From Polaribacter atrinae (lineage in GTDB: Bacteria; Bacteroidota; Bacteroidia; Flavobacteriales; Flavobacteriaceae), in assembly GCF_038023995.1 (NCBI RefSeq), contig NZ_CP150660.1, positions 1,424,501 to 1,488,500 on the forward strand: a DNA stretch of 64,000 bases, read 5' to 3'. Positions 1 to 9,056 of the stretch are shown in pieces. A program made the translations under genes and the position numbers. Within the stretch, counting starts at the first letter, position 1. Each line of letters opens with the position of its first letter. Below the pieces are notes generated by a model. That model did no database searches and was not told the DNA's origin. It saw only the letters and a program-made list of their open reading frames with translations.

Positions 1-42
1 TACATTTAAATCTGGGAATTTTTTTCCAACTGCTGTTGCCAT
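1..42 (-). CDS. Peroxiredoxin (AhpC/Prx type), N-terminal 14 residues only
   Basis: The first 14 codons of a minus-strand gene that runs off the left edge are visible: MATAVGKKFPDLNV. This matches the usual start of flavobacterial AhpC/Prx1-type peroxiredoxins, thiol peroxidases that reduce H2O2 and organic peroxides in the cytoplasm. The catalytic cysteine lies outside the window, so the assignment rests on the N-terminal pattern and on the divergent neighbour katG, which is also a peroxide-removing enzyme. A promoter element precedes it at 88-95. Confidence 0.6.
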   Translation of the reverse strand, partial: MATAVGKKFPDLNV

Positions 43-87
43 TCTATATAAGTTTTATAATTATTAATGTTCAATTTATTACTGATG

Positions 88-95
88 CAAAGATA
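88..95 (-). promoter_or_regulatory. Putative -7 element of the peroxiredoxin gene
   Basis: Read on the minus strand this is TATCTTTG, an exact match to the Bacteroidota -7 consensus TAnnTTTG. It lies about 45 bases upstream of the peroxiredoxin start. Inference from motif and position only. Confidence 0.45.
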
Positions 96-302
96 AAAAT
101 AAAGCAAAAAAAAAGGTAGCGTTTTAATGGTAACTTTCGATATTGCTATAGTTTTTAATTATACATAAAATAAAAATAAATAGATTTTTGCTATTCACAA
201 AAATATCCCTAAGAAAATTCGTATTTTTAAATAATTACTTTGAATAATTTTTAACTATATTAAAATAAAAACAATAGATAAAAATTATCTAAAAACATAT
301 TA

Positions 303-310
303 TAGTTTTG
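303..310 (+). promoter_or_regulatory. Putative -7 element of katG
   Basis: TAGTTTTG fits the TAnnTTTG consensus and would give a leader of roughly 30 bases before the katG start at 348. No clear -33 TTTG was found at the right spacing. Confidence 0.4.
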
Positions 311-335
311 TCAAAAATTAAAACATAAAATTTAA

Positions 336-2522
<2,187 letters not shown>

Positions 2523-2531
2523 TTAATTTAA

Positions 2532-2563
2532 AAAGGGTAAGCTTTTTTATAAGCTTACCCTTT
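2532..2563 (+). terminator. Hairpin between katG and ankyrin gene
   Basis: A perfect 13-bp stem (AAAGGGTAAGCTT at 2532-2544, its complement at 2551-2563) with a six-base loop starts 9 bases after the katG stop. There is no T-run after the stem, so it may be a weak terminator or a 3'-end stabiliser that uncouples katG from the ankyrin gene. Confidence 0.6.
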
Positions 2564-2579
2564 AAAGAATACCCTACTT

Positions 2580-3080
2580 ATGAATATCTTAAATACTTTT
2601 TTTGAAGCAATTCAAACTGTAAACATCAATGTAATAGAAACACTCTTAAAAAGGTTTCCTAAACTTGCTAATGCAAAAGATAAAAGAGGTTTTACTCCTT
2701 TAGTTTTTGCTACCTATTTTGATAAAAAAGAAATTGCAGCAACCTTAATTCATCACAATGCAAATGTAAATCATAGAGATGCAAAAGGAAACACAGCTTT
2801 ATTAGGTGTTGCCTTTAAAGGAAATGTAGAAATAGCTGAACTTCTTTTAAAGAATAACGCAAATATTAACGCGAAAAACAACCTTGGATATACATCTTTA
2901 ATTTTTGCAACCATATACAATCAACAAAAAATGGTGGCCTTTTTATTAGAACAAAATGCAGATTCATCACTTAAAGATAAAGAAAACAAATCTGCTTTAG
3001 AATATGTTAAAGAAAAAGATTTTACAGAGATTATTAGCTTATTAGAAACTAAGGAAGCTACTTACTTGCAAACATTTTAA
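2580..3080 (+). CDS. Small ankyrin-repeat protein downstream of katG
   Basis: A 166-residue protein made almost entirely of ankyrin repeats of about 33 residues. Recognisable cores are RGFTPLVFATYFDKKEIA, KGNTALLGVAFKGNVEIA and LGYTSLIFATIYNQQKMV, with NANVN/NANIN turns. No signal peptide or membrane segment is evident. Pairing of an ankyrin protein with a catalase is known (AnkB with KatB in Pseudomonas aeruginosa, where AnkB is needed for full catalase function); a similar helper role here is an inference from position. The 3' end overlaps the convergent response-regulator gene by 23 bases, so transcripts meet tail to tail. Confidence 0.85.
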   Translation: MNILNTFFEAIQTVNINVIETLLKRFPKLANAKDKRGFTPLVFATYFDKKEIAATLIHHNANVNHRDAKGNTALLGVAFKGNVEIAELLLKNNANINAKNNLGYTSLIFATIYNQQKMVAFLLEQNADSSLKDKENKSALEYVKEKDFTEIISLLETKEATYLQTF

Positions 3081-4221
3081 TATCGTTTGCAGAGACTTCC
3101 TTTTCTCCCAATATAATTAAACGTTCTACAACATTTCTTAATTCACGAATGTTCCCTGTCCAATCATATTCTTGCAACAATTTAATTGCTGCAGATGAAA
3201 ATGATTTTTTAGGAGTTCCTTGTTCTACAGATATTTTTGCAGTAAAAAAATCTACCAATAAAGGGATATCTTCTCTCCTATCATTTAAAGACGGAACTTG
3301 AATTAAAATAACTGCTAATCTGTGGTATAAATCTTCTCTAAATCTGCCTTCTTCTATTTCAACTTTAAGATTCTTATTTGTAGCTGCAACAATTCTAACA
3401 TTTACCTTTATATCTTTATCAGAACCTACACGCTGAATTTTATTTTCTTGTAAAGCCCGTAATACTTTTGCTTGTGCAGACAAGCTCATATCTCCTATTT
3501 CATCTAAAAAAATAGTTCCTCCATTTGCAGCTTCAAACTTACCGGCTCTATCTTTATTTGCCCCCGTAAAAGAACCTTTAACATGCCCAAATAATTCGCT
3601 TTCTATTAATTCTGATGGAATTGCAGCACAATTTACCTCAATTAAAGAACCTTTAGATCTATCTGATTTTTCGTGTAACCAATGCGCAACCAATTCTTTT
3701 CCTGTTCCATTTGGTCCTGTAACTAAAACTCTTGCATCGGTTGGTGCTACTTTTTCAATCATCTCTTTTATCTGAGATATTGCAGTACTTTCACCAATCA
3801 TTTCATAGTTTTTACTAACTTTCTTTTTTAATCTTTTATTCTCTACAATTAAAACTTTTTTATCCAAAGCATTTCTAACAGTATTTAAAAGTCTATTTAA
3901 ATCTGGTGGCTTAGAGATATAATCGAAAGCTCCCAAACGCATTGTATTTACAGCAGTATCCAAATCTCCATGACCAGAAATCATAACAATCGGAATTTCT
4001 GGTTTTATTTTCTTAGCCTTTTCTAATACCTCAACACCATCCATTTTTGGCATTTTAATATCACATAAAACCAGATCATAGTCGTTATTCATAATCATTT
4101 CTATTCCTAACAAACCATCTTCTGCTTCTTCTACATTATAAGATTCATTTTCTTCAGAAATGATTTTTGTTAAAACCCTTCTAATAGCAGCTTCATCTTC
4201 TATAATTAATATTTTTGACAT
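3058..4221 (-). CDS. Sigma-54 activator-type response regulator without HTH
   Basis: Residues 1-115 are a receiver domain with acidic pocket Glu8/Asp9/Glu10, phosphoacceptor Asp54 (DIKMPKMDG) and Lys104. Residues about 140-380 are an AAA+ sigma-54 interaction domain with Walker A GPNGTGKE (169-176), the sigma-54 contact loop as GSFTGA (216-221, usually GAFTGA), and Walker B GTIFLDE (235-241). The protein stops at 387, right after the AAA+ lid, so the Fis-type DNA-binding helix-turn-helix of NtrC proteins is missing; no remnant is visible downstream because the ankyrin gene overlaps its 3' end. It would activate sigma-54 holoenzyme from solution or through a partner. It is the last gene of a five-gene operon and its ATG overlaps the previous stop (TAATG). 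No cognate histidine kinase is in the window. Confidence 0.9.
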   Translation of the reverse strand: MSKILIIEDEAAIRRVLTKIISEENESYNVEEAEDGLLGIEMIMNNDYDLVLCDIKMPKMDGVEVLEKAKKIKPEIPIVMISGHGDLDTAVNTMRLGAFDYISKPPDLNRLLNTVRNALDKKVLIVENKRLKKKVSKNYEMIGESTAISQIKEMIEKVAPTDARVLVTGPNGTGKELVAHWLHEKSDRSKGSLIEVNCAAIPSELIESELFGHVKGSFTGANKDRAGKFEAANGGTIFLDEIGDMSLSAQAKVLRALQENKIQRVGSDKDIKVNVRIVAATNKNLKVEIEEGRFREDLYHRLAVILIQVPSLNDRREDIPLLVDFFTAKISVEQGTPKKSFSSAAIKLLQEYDWTGNIRELRNVVERLIILGEKEVSANDIKMFASK

Positions 4222-5090
4222 TATATTTTAAATTTAATACCTGTTCTTAAATAAAACGCATTTACATCATCTAAAGTATATACATTCTTTCTGTCTTTAT
4301 CTCTTAATACATTGCTTAATCTTACTGTGTATCCACTGTACGCAAACAATACTAAATGTTTTGTAAATTGATATTCATACCCCAAACCTGCCACCAATAC
4401 AGATAAAGATATATTGTCTGCTTCTTTATTATCTATAATTATTGGCGTTTTTAAATGTGCAAAATAACCATCTAAACCAACAAAAGATTGTAAACTATTT
4501 ACTGGGTTTATTTTATATTTTAAATTCATTTTAGGCACCCCAATTGTATAAGACCATTTATCATCTACTTGCCTAAAGTAATTTATTAAAGGTAACGGAA
4601 AAGGAACCCCCGCAGTTGTGTTGTAGGTTAAACCTAACGTTAATCTATATGGTTTTGCTAAACTTTTATCTTTTGTTCTGTCTTTTATAAAGAAAAGCCC
4701 TCCGTTGATAAAAAAGTCTTCATTTGTTATTTTTTTGGTTAAAGTTGCCGCTAATCTTGGAGTAAAACTATAAGCAACTCTCCAATTATCACTTATTTTA
4801 TGCGTAAAGGCTAAATTAAAATCAATAACATTAATATTTTCTAAAAGTGATGTATCAAAAGGATATTCGTCTTTTAGGTTTAAAAAAATTCTATTAAATT
4901 CTGATCCAATGATTAAATAACTGTCTTCTTTAATTTTAATTGGATAATTAAACAAAGCTCTAAGTCTAGTATACTGATCATCCGATTTTTTTTTAGGAAT
5001 AAAAGAATATTCTATCCTAGCTAAATCTGTTAATTGAGCATTTGCTAAAAAGCTTATAAATAATATTAAAACAATAAGACACTTCTTCAT
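4221..5090 (-). CDS. Outer-membrane-type protein of unknown function (DUF6268-like)
   Basis: 289 residues with a clear Sec signal peptide (cleavage after NA in ISFLANAQ). The mature part is rich in alternating aromatic/polar stretches and ends in a short aromatic strand (YLRTGIKFKI), the pattern of a small outer-membrane beta-barrel. It resembles flavobacterial proteins annotated DUF6268, from memory and at moderate confidence. It lies between an MscS channel (9-base gap) and the sigma-54 activator (one-base overlap), so it is cotranscribed with them. Substrate and function are unknown. Confidence 0.65.
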   Translation of the reverse strand: MKKCLIVLILFISFLANAQLTDLARIEYSFIPKKKSDDQYTRLRALFNYPIKIKEDSYLIIGSEFNRIFLNLKDEYPFDTSLLENINVIDFNLAFTHKISDNWRVAYSFTPRLAATLTKKITNEDFFINGGLFFIKDRTKDKSLAKPYRLTLGLTYNTTAGVPFPLPLINYFRQVDDKWSYTIGVPKMNLKYKINPVNSLQSFVGLDGYFAHLKTPIIIDNKEADNISLSVLVAGLGYEYQFTKHLVLFAYSGYTVRLSNVLRDKDRKNVYTLDDVNAFYLRTGIKFKI

Positions 5091-5099
5091 TTTTTTATA

Positions 5100-5942
5100 T
5101 TATTTAACCTGTCTACTTACCTCAGAATACACATGAACATCTCTTTGAGGAAATGGAATTGAAATATTGTGTTCTCTAAAGAGTTTATCTATTTCAAAAC
5201 GAATATCACTTTGCGTAAATTGTGTTTTAAAACTATCTGCTAGTGTAAAAACTACTTTAAAATTTAACGAACTATCTCCAAAATCTTCAAAAAGAACAGA
5301 AACTGGTGGACTAATTAAAACACTTGGGTGAGATTTTGCCGCTTTAATCAATAACTCTTTTACCAATTGTACATCGCTACCATAAGCAACCCCCACTTTT
5401 ACAGATTCTCTTGTTGTATTTCCGTTTTGCGTCCAATTATACAAACTGTTGGTTAAATATAAATGATTAGGAATTATCATCACTTTATTACTTAACGTTA
5501 CTGCTCTTGTAGTTCTTAATTTTATTTCTTCTACTCTACCAACTTTACCGTCAAGTTCAATAACATCTCCGGCATGTACAGATTTATCAATCATTATAAA
5601 TATACCAGAAATAATATCTTGAAATAATGTTTGTAATGCCAAACCAACACCAATTAAAAGTGCAGCAGATGCGGCAAAAAGTGCCGTTAAATTTACACCC
5701 ATTTTATTCATCGTTACTAAAAAAATAACGACATAAATAATCCAACTGAAATAAGAAAATATACTTCTAATTTTTAGTTCATTCTCTGGTAGTAATTTTC
5801 TGTTAACTATTTTTTTTAACAACTTTAGCACTACAGAAGCAGTTGCCAAAGTAATTGTCAAAACAATAATATCCATAATACTTAAGCTAAAAGTATCGGT
5901 TATTTTATAGTTCGCATTTAAAAAGTCTAAAATTTCTCTCAT
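5100..5942 (-). CDS. Small-conductance mechanosensitive channel, MscS family
   Basis: A 280-residue inner-membrane channel that opens under membrane tension and releases osmolytes. Three N-terminal hydrophobic segments (about 20-40, 60-80, 85-115) are followed by the pore helix/beta-domain signature: the Gly/Ala-rich ALLIGVGLALQTLFQDIISG, then IMIDKSVHAGDVIEL and the VGRVEEIKLRTT beta domain. Length matches the minimal MscS type. Located 11 bases from the ABC permease and 9 from the barrel-type protein, so part of the same envelope-related operon. Confidence 0.93.
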   Translation of the reverse strand: MREILDFLNANYKITDTFSLSIMDIIVLTITLATASVVLKLLKKIVNRKLLPENELKIRSIFSYFSWIIYVVIFLVTMNKMGVNLTALFAASAALLIGVGLALQTLFQDIISGIFIMIDKSVHAGDVIELDGKVGRVEEIKLRTTRAVTLSNKVMIIPNHLYLTNSLYNWTQNGNTTRESVKVGVAYGSDVQLVKELLIKAAKSHPSVLISPPVSVLFEDFGDSSLNFKVVFTLADSFKTQFTQSDIRFEIDKLFREHNISIPFPQRDVHVYSEVSRQVK

Positions 5943-5953
5943 TTAAATGCTTA

Positions 5954-7279
5954 TTACCCTTTATATTTTAGCCATTTATACAAATCTTTATAGGTAGGTT
6001 TTTTACCATACATTAAGATACCTACTCTATAAATTTTAGCAGCTAACCAAACCATAAAAACAAAGGTAACCAACAATAATGCCATAGAAATAGCCAATTC
6101 ATACCAAGAAACTCCAAAAGGGACTCTCATTAACATTACAATAGGACTTGTAAATGGAATATGTGAAAATAGTACCGCAATAGATCCATGAGGATCGTTT
6201 ATAACGGTTGCAAAACCAACATACACCCCTAAAATTAAAGGCAACATAATTGGCAACATAAATTGTTGTGTATCGGTCTCGTTGTCTACTGCCGCACCAA
6301 CAGCTGCAAATAAAGAACTGTATAACATAAACCCCCCTAAGAAGTAAAAAATAAATAATACAAACATTTTTAAAATTGGTAGTTTTAAAATTTCTTGTAC
6401 AATCATCTGCCCTTTATCTCCAGCAGTGGCTTGCTTTACAGCTTCCATTTGTTCTGGAGAAACTCTTGCAGATTGTACTTCTACCATATCTACTCCAAAT
6501 ACAGAAGACGCTACTATAGAAATTACAAAAAGTATAATTCCCCATATTAGAAACTGCAACAATCCTGCTGAGGCATTTCCTAAAATTTTACCCAACATCA
6601 GTTGGAATGGTTTTACAGACGAAACAATAATTTCTATAATTCTACTTGTTTTTTCTTCAATAACACTTCGCATTACCGAAGTACCATAAATCATTACAAA
6701 CATCATTAATAAATAACCAGCAATGGCACCAACACCAATTTTTAACCCGTTAATTAATTTAGAAGATTCTTCACCAGAAAAATTATACATTTTAATATCT
6801 GTATTAATCTTAGAAGATTCTATTTTTTCTATATCAATACCAAAATTATTAAGTTTTACATGCCTAATTTTTGTTTCAATTTTATTTTCTATAGAACTCA
6901 CAACAGACATCCCTGGAGAGTCGGTAGAATAAAATTCTATAGATTTTGCTAACAATTCTAAACTATCCTGTTTCGGAATTATTAAAGCTCCATAATAATT
7001 ACCTTCTTCTACTTTATTCTTTGTTTCTTCAATTCCTAAAGCTGTATAATCGGTATAATGAATGGTTTTAGAATCTTTAAAATCTTCTTTAGAGAATAAT
7101 CCAGAATTATCTACATAGACAATTTCCTTTACCTTCTCATCATTTTTTTGCATCAGAAAATAAACCAAGGCTCCCATACCAACCATTAACAGCGGACTTA
7201 AAAAAGTCATCATTATAAATGATTTATTACGAACCTTTGCAATAAACTCTCGTTCTATAATTAGTTTTAATTTACTCAT
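5954..7279 (-). CDS. ABC-2 type transporter permease (NatB-like)
   Basis: 441-residue membrane protein. An N-terminal transmembrane helix (about 20-43) is followed by a large soluble, probably extracytoplasmic segment (about 45-175) and then five or six further helices, the topology of the NatB/ABC-2 permease group. The stretch VMRSVIEEKTSRIIEIIVSS is typical of the family's coupling region. It pairs with the ATPase encoded 4 bases upstream. The substrate cannot be read from sequence; Na+ export is known for B. subtilis NatAB but is not implied here. Confidence 0.88.
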   Translation of the reverse strand: MSKLKLIIEREFIAKVRNKSFIMMTFLSPLLMVGMGALVYFLMQKNDEKVKEIVYVDNSGLFSKEDFKDSKTIHYTDYTALGIEETKNKVEEGNYYGALIIPKQDSLELLAKSIEFYSTDSPGMSVVSSIENKIETKIRHVKLNNFGIDIEKIESSKINTDIKMYNFSGEESSKLINGLKIGVGAIAGYLLMMFVMIYGTSVMRSVIEEKTSRIIEIIVSSVKPFQLMLGKILGNASAGLLQFLIWGIILFVISIVASSVFGVDMVEVQSARVSPEQMEAVKQATAGDKGQMIVQEILKLPILKMFVLFIFYFLGGFMLYSSLFAAVGAAVDNETDTQQFMLPIMLPLILGVYVGFATVINDPHGSIAVLFSHIPFTSPIVMLMRVPFGVSWYELAISMALLLVTFVFMVWLAAKIYRVGILMYGKKPTYKDLYKWLKYKG

Positions 7280-7283
7280 TTTC

Positions 7284-8213
7284 TTAACTGTTTTTATTTA
7301 TTGCTTGAATAAAAATATCATTTGCACTTGGTATCAATTCTACAAAATGCTGTACTTCTCCTTTACTTGTTAAAAAAGATAATAAATCGTTTGCAGAATT
7401 CCCTTCTGTCAATTTTACATTCATTGTTAAACTATCATTCAATAATTTAAAATTTGATGGAGAAACTTCAAAGTTTTCTTTCAATTTCGCCTCTACTTCC
7501 TTAGGGTGATCGGTATTTAATCCTACTTGAAAAGTATGTGTTCTAAACTGACGTTTGATATCATCTAACTTTCCGTCTAAAATTTTATTCGATTTATCAA
7601 TCAAAGCAATTTCATCACACATTTCTTCTACCGATTCCATTCTGTGGGTAGAAAAAATGATTGTTGCTCCTTCATCACGAAGTTGTAAAATTTCTTTGGC
7701 TATTAATTGTGCGTTAATAGGATCGAACCCAGAAAAAGGTTCATCAAAAATTAATAATTTAGGATTGTGCATCACCGTTACAATAAATTGTACTTTTTGC
7801 GCCATTCCTTTAGACAGTTCTTCAATTTTCTTGTTCCACCAAGCAGAAATATCAAACTTATCAAACCAATATTTTAAACGTTTTTTTGCTTCGGCCTTAC
7901 TTAATCCTTTTAATTGTGCTAAATAGAGTGCTTGCTCCCCTACTTTCATAGATTTATACAAACCACGTTCTTCTGGTAAATAACCTATTTGAGCTGTATG
8001 ATGTGGTGCCAATGCTTCGCCATCTAAAATGATAGAGCCGCTATCTGGCATTGTTATTTGATTGATGATTCTAATTAAAGATGTTTTTCCTGCACCATTA
8101 GGGCCTAACAATCCAAAAACACATCCTTTAGGTATATGTAATGAAACATCATTTAATGCTCTAAAATCTCCATAATTTTTTACAACATTATTAACTTCTA
8201 ATAAATTTTTCAT
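7284..8213 (-). CDS. ABC transporter ATP-binding protein (NatA-like)
   Basis: 309 residues from the start chosen here. Contains Walker A GLLGPNGAGKTS, a signature motif LSKGMAQK, Walker B LLIFDEPFSGFD and H-loop FSTHRM, followed by a roughly 90-residue C-terminal extension. An in-frame ATG exists 39 bases further upstream (8252), but it falls on a promoter -7 element (8252-8259), and the family normally begins MKNLLEVNNVVKNYG, so 8213 is preferred. First gene of the five-gene minus-strand operon ending at 3058; energises the permease that follows. Confidence 0.93.
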   Translation of the reverse strand: MKNLLEVNNVVKNYGDFRALNDVSLHIPKGCVFGLLGPNGAGKTSLIRIINQITMPDSGSIILDGEALAPHHTAQIGYLPEERGLYKSMKVGEQALYLAQLKGLSKAEAKKRLKYWFDKFDISAWWNKKIEELSKGMAQKVQFIVTVMHNPKLLIFDEPFSGFDPINAQLIAKEILQLRDEGATIIFSTHRMESVEEMCDEIALIDKSNKILDGKLDDIKRQFRTHTFQVGLNTDHPKEVEAKLKENFEVSPSNFKLLNDSLTMNVKLTEGNSANDLLSFLTSKGEVQHFVELIPSANDIFIQAINKNS

Positions 8214-8251
8214 TGCCTCTTTATAATTTTTCTGAAAGTTCTCAGTAATCA

Positions 8252-8259
8252 CAAACTTA
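8252..8259 (-). promoter_or_regulatory. Putative -7 element of the ABC/MscS operon
   Basis: On the minus strand this reads TAAGTTTG, an exact TAnnTTTG match. It would start transcription near 8245 and give a leader of about 30 bases to the ATPase start at 8213. It also argues against the longer ATPase reading frame beginning at 8252. Confidence 0.55.
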
Positions 8260-8425
8260 CATATTTTAATAATATTAGTATAAAAACTTCATAAAACGTT
8301 ACAATATAATTTAAAAGACTTCAATTAATTATTACAATAAGACTACTCTTTTAAACCTAATTACTATATGATTACCTCCTAAAACAGAAAAAACTAAACC
8401 AAAATATCTATATTTTCTGTTAAAT

Positions 8426-8472
8426 TTTACTATGCATGCATAACTTTTTCTGAATTTACTATGCATGCATAA
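8426..8472 (+). promoter_or_regulatory. Paired palindromic operators upstream of marR
   Basis: The 18-base sequence TTTACTATGCATGCATAA occurs twice without mismatch (8426-8443 and 8455-8472), 29 bases apart. Each copy contains the 12-base palindrome TATGCATGCATA. The second copy covers the place where the -33 element of the marR promoter (-7 at 8483-8490) should be. This is what an autoregulatory MarR-family operator looks like; binding by this regulator is inferred. Confidence 0.75.
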
Positions 8473-8482
8473 TAAATTTTTA

Positions 8483-8490
8483 TATATTTG
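8483..8490 (+). promoter_or_regulatory. Putative -7 element of the marR-fad operon
   Basis: TATATTTG is an exact consensus match ending only five bases before the marR ATG at 8496. If the start site is the usual 5-7 bases downstream, the mRNA would be leaderless or nearly so. Confidence 0.6.
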
Positions 8491-8495
8491 ACATA

Positions 8496-8954
8496 ATGGA
8501 TAAATACAAATCAATAGATCACGAACTTAGGGCAACGTGGCAAGCTGTTGCAAAAGTATATAATGAGCAAGCAGTAAAACACGATAGCACAATGGCAACT
8601 GCTTTTGTTTTATTAAATATTGATAAACAAAAAGGAACCCCATCTACGGCTTTGGGGCCTTTAATGGGAATGGAGCCAACAAGTCTTTCTAGAATTTTAA
8701 AAACAATGGAAGATAAAGGTGCTATTTGCAGAGAAAAGAACCCAGAAGATGGTAGAAGTGTTATAATTAAATTGACAGACTATGGTAGAGAAATGCGTAA
8801 AGTATCTAGAGGCCATGTTATTCAGTTTAACGATACAGTAAGAAATAATGTTTCTGAAAAAGATTTAGCAGGATTTTTTAAGGTAACATCAACAATTAAT
8901 AAATTAATTGCAGATAAAGATATTTATGAAAATGTCAACAATAAAGCAGTTTAA
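8496..8954 (+). CDS. MarR-family regulator of the beta-oxidation operon
   Basis: 152 residues with a winged-helix fold: recognition-helix region ALGPLMGMEPTSLSRILKTME (about residues 50-70) and wing GAICREKNPEDGRSVIIKLT (about 75-95), including the conserved DGR turn. MarR proteins are dimers that leave DNA when they bind a ligand. The gene heads the operon with fadN-fadA-fadE and has two perfect palindromic sites in its promoter, so it probably represses itself and the fatty-acid genes and responds to an acyl-CoA or fatty acid. That ligand is an inference from context. B. subtilis uses a TetR protein (FadR) for the same job. Confidence 0.9.
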   Translation: MDKYKSIDHELRATWQAVAKVYNEQAVKHDSTMATAFVLLNIDKQKGTPSTALGPLMGMEPTSLSRILKTMEDKGAICREKNPEDGRSVIIKLTDYGREMRKVSRGHVIQFNDTVRNNVSEKDLAGFFKVTSTINKLIADKDIYENVNNKAV

Positions 8955-8960
8955 CAAAAA

Positions 8961-9027
8961 TGACTAAAGACTGAATGACCTAAGATAATTAGACTGAATG
9001 CAAAAGTCTTACGTCTTACGTCTTTTT
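8961..9027. repeat. Short repeats in the marR-fadN spacer
   Basis: The 102-base spacer between marR and fadN contains GACTAAAGACTGAATG and AGACTGAATG on one side and three near copies of GTCTTAC (9007-9025) on the other. The two halves are partly complementary (AAAGAC with GTCTTT), so the mRNA could fold here. Origin unknown; it resembles decayed intergenic repeat material. Confidence 0.4.
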
Positions 9028-9056
9028 AAATCATACGTCAAATAATTTTAAAACAA

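Noticed and set aside
8332..8514. Minus-strand frame across the marR promoter
   Set aside because: It covers the paired operators and the promoter and has no family resemblance; codon pattern unlike neighbours.
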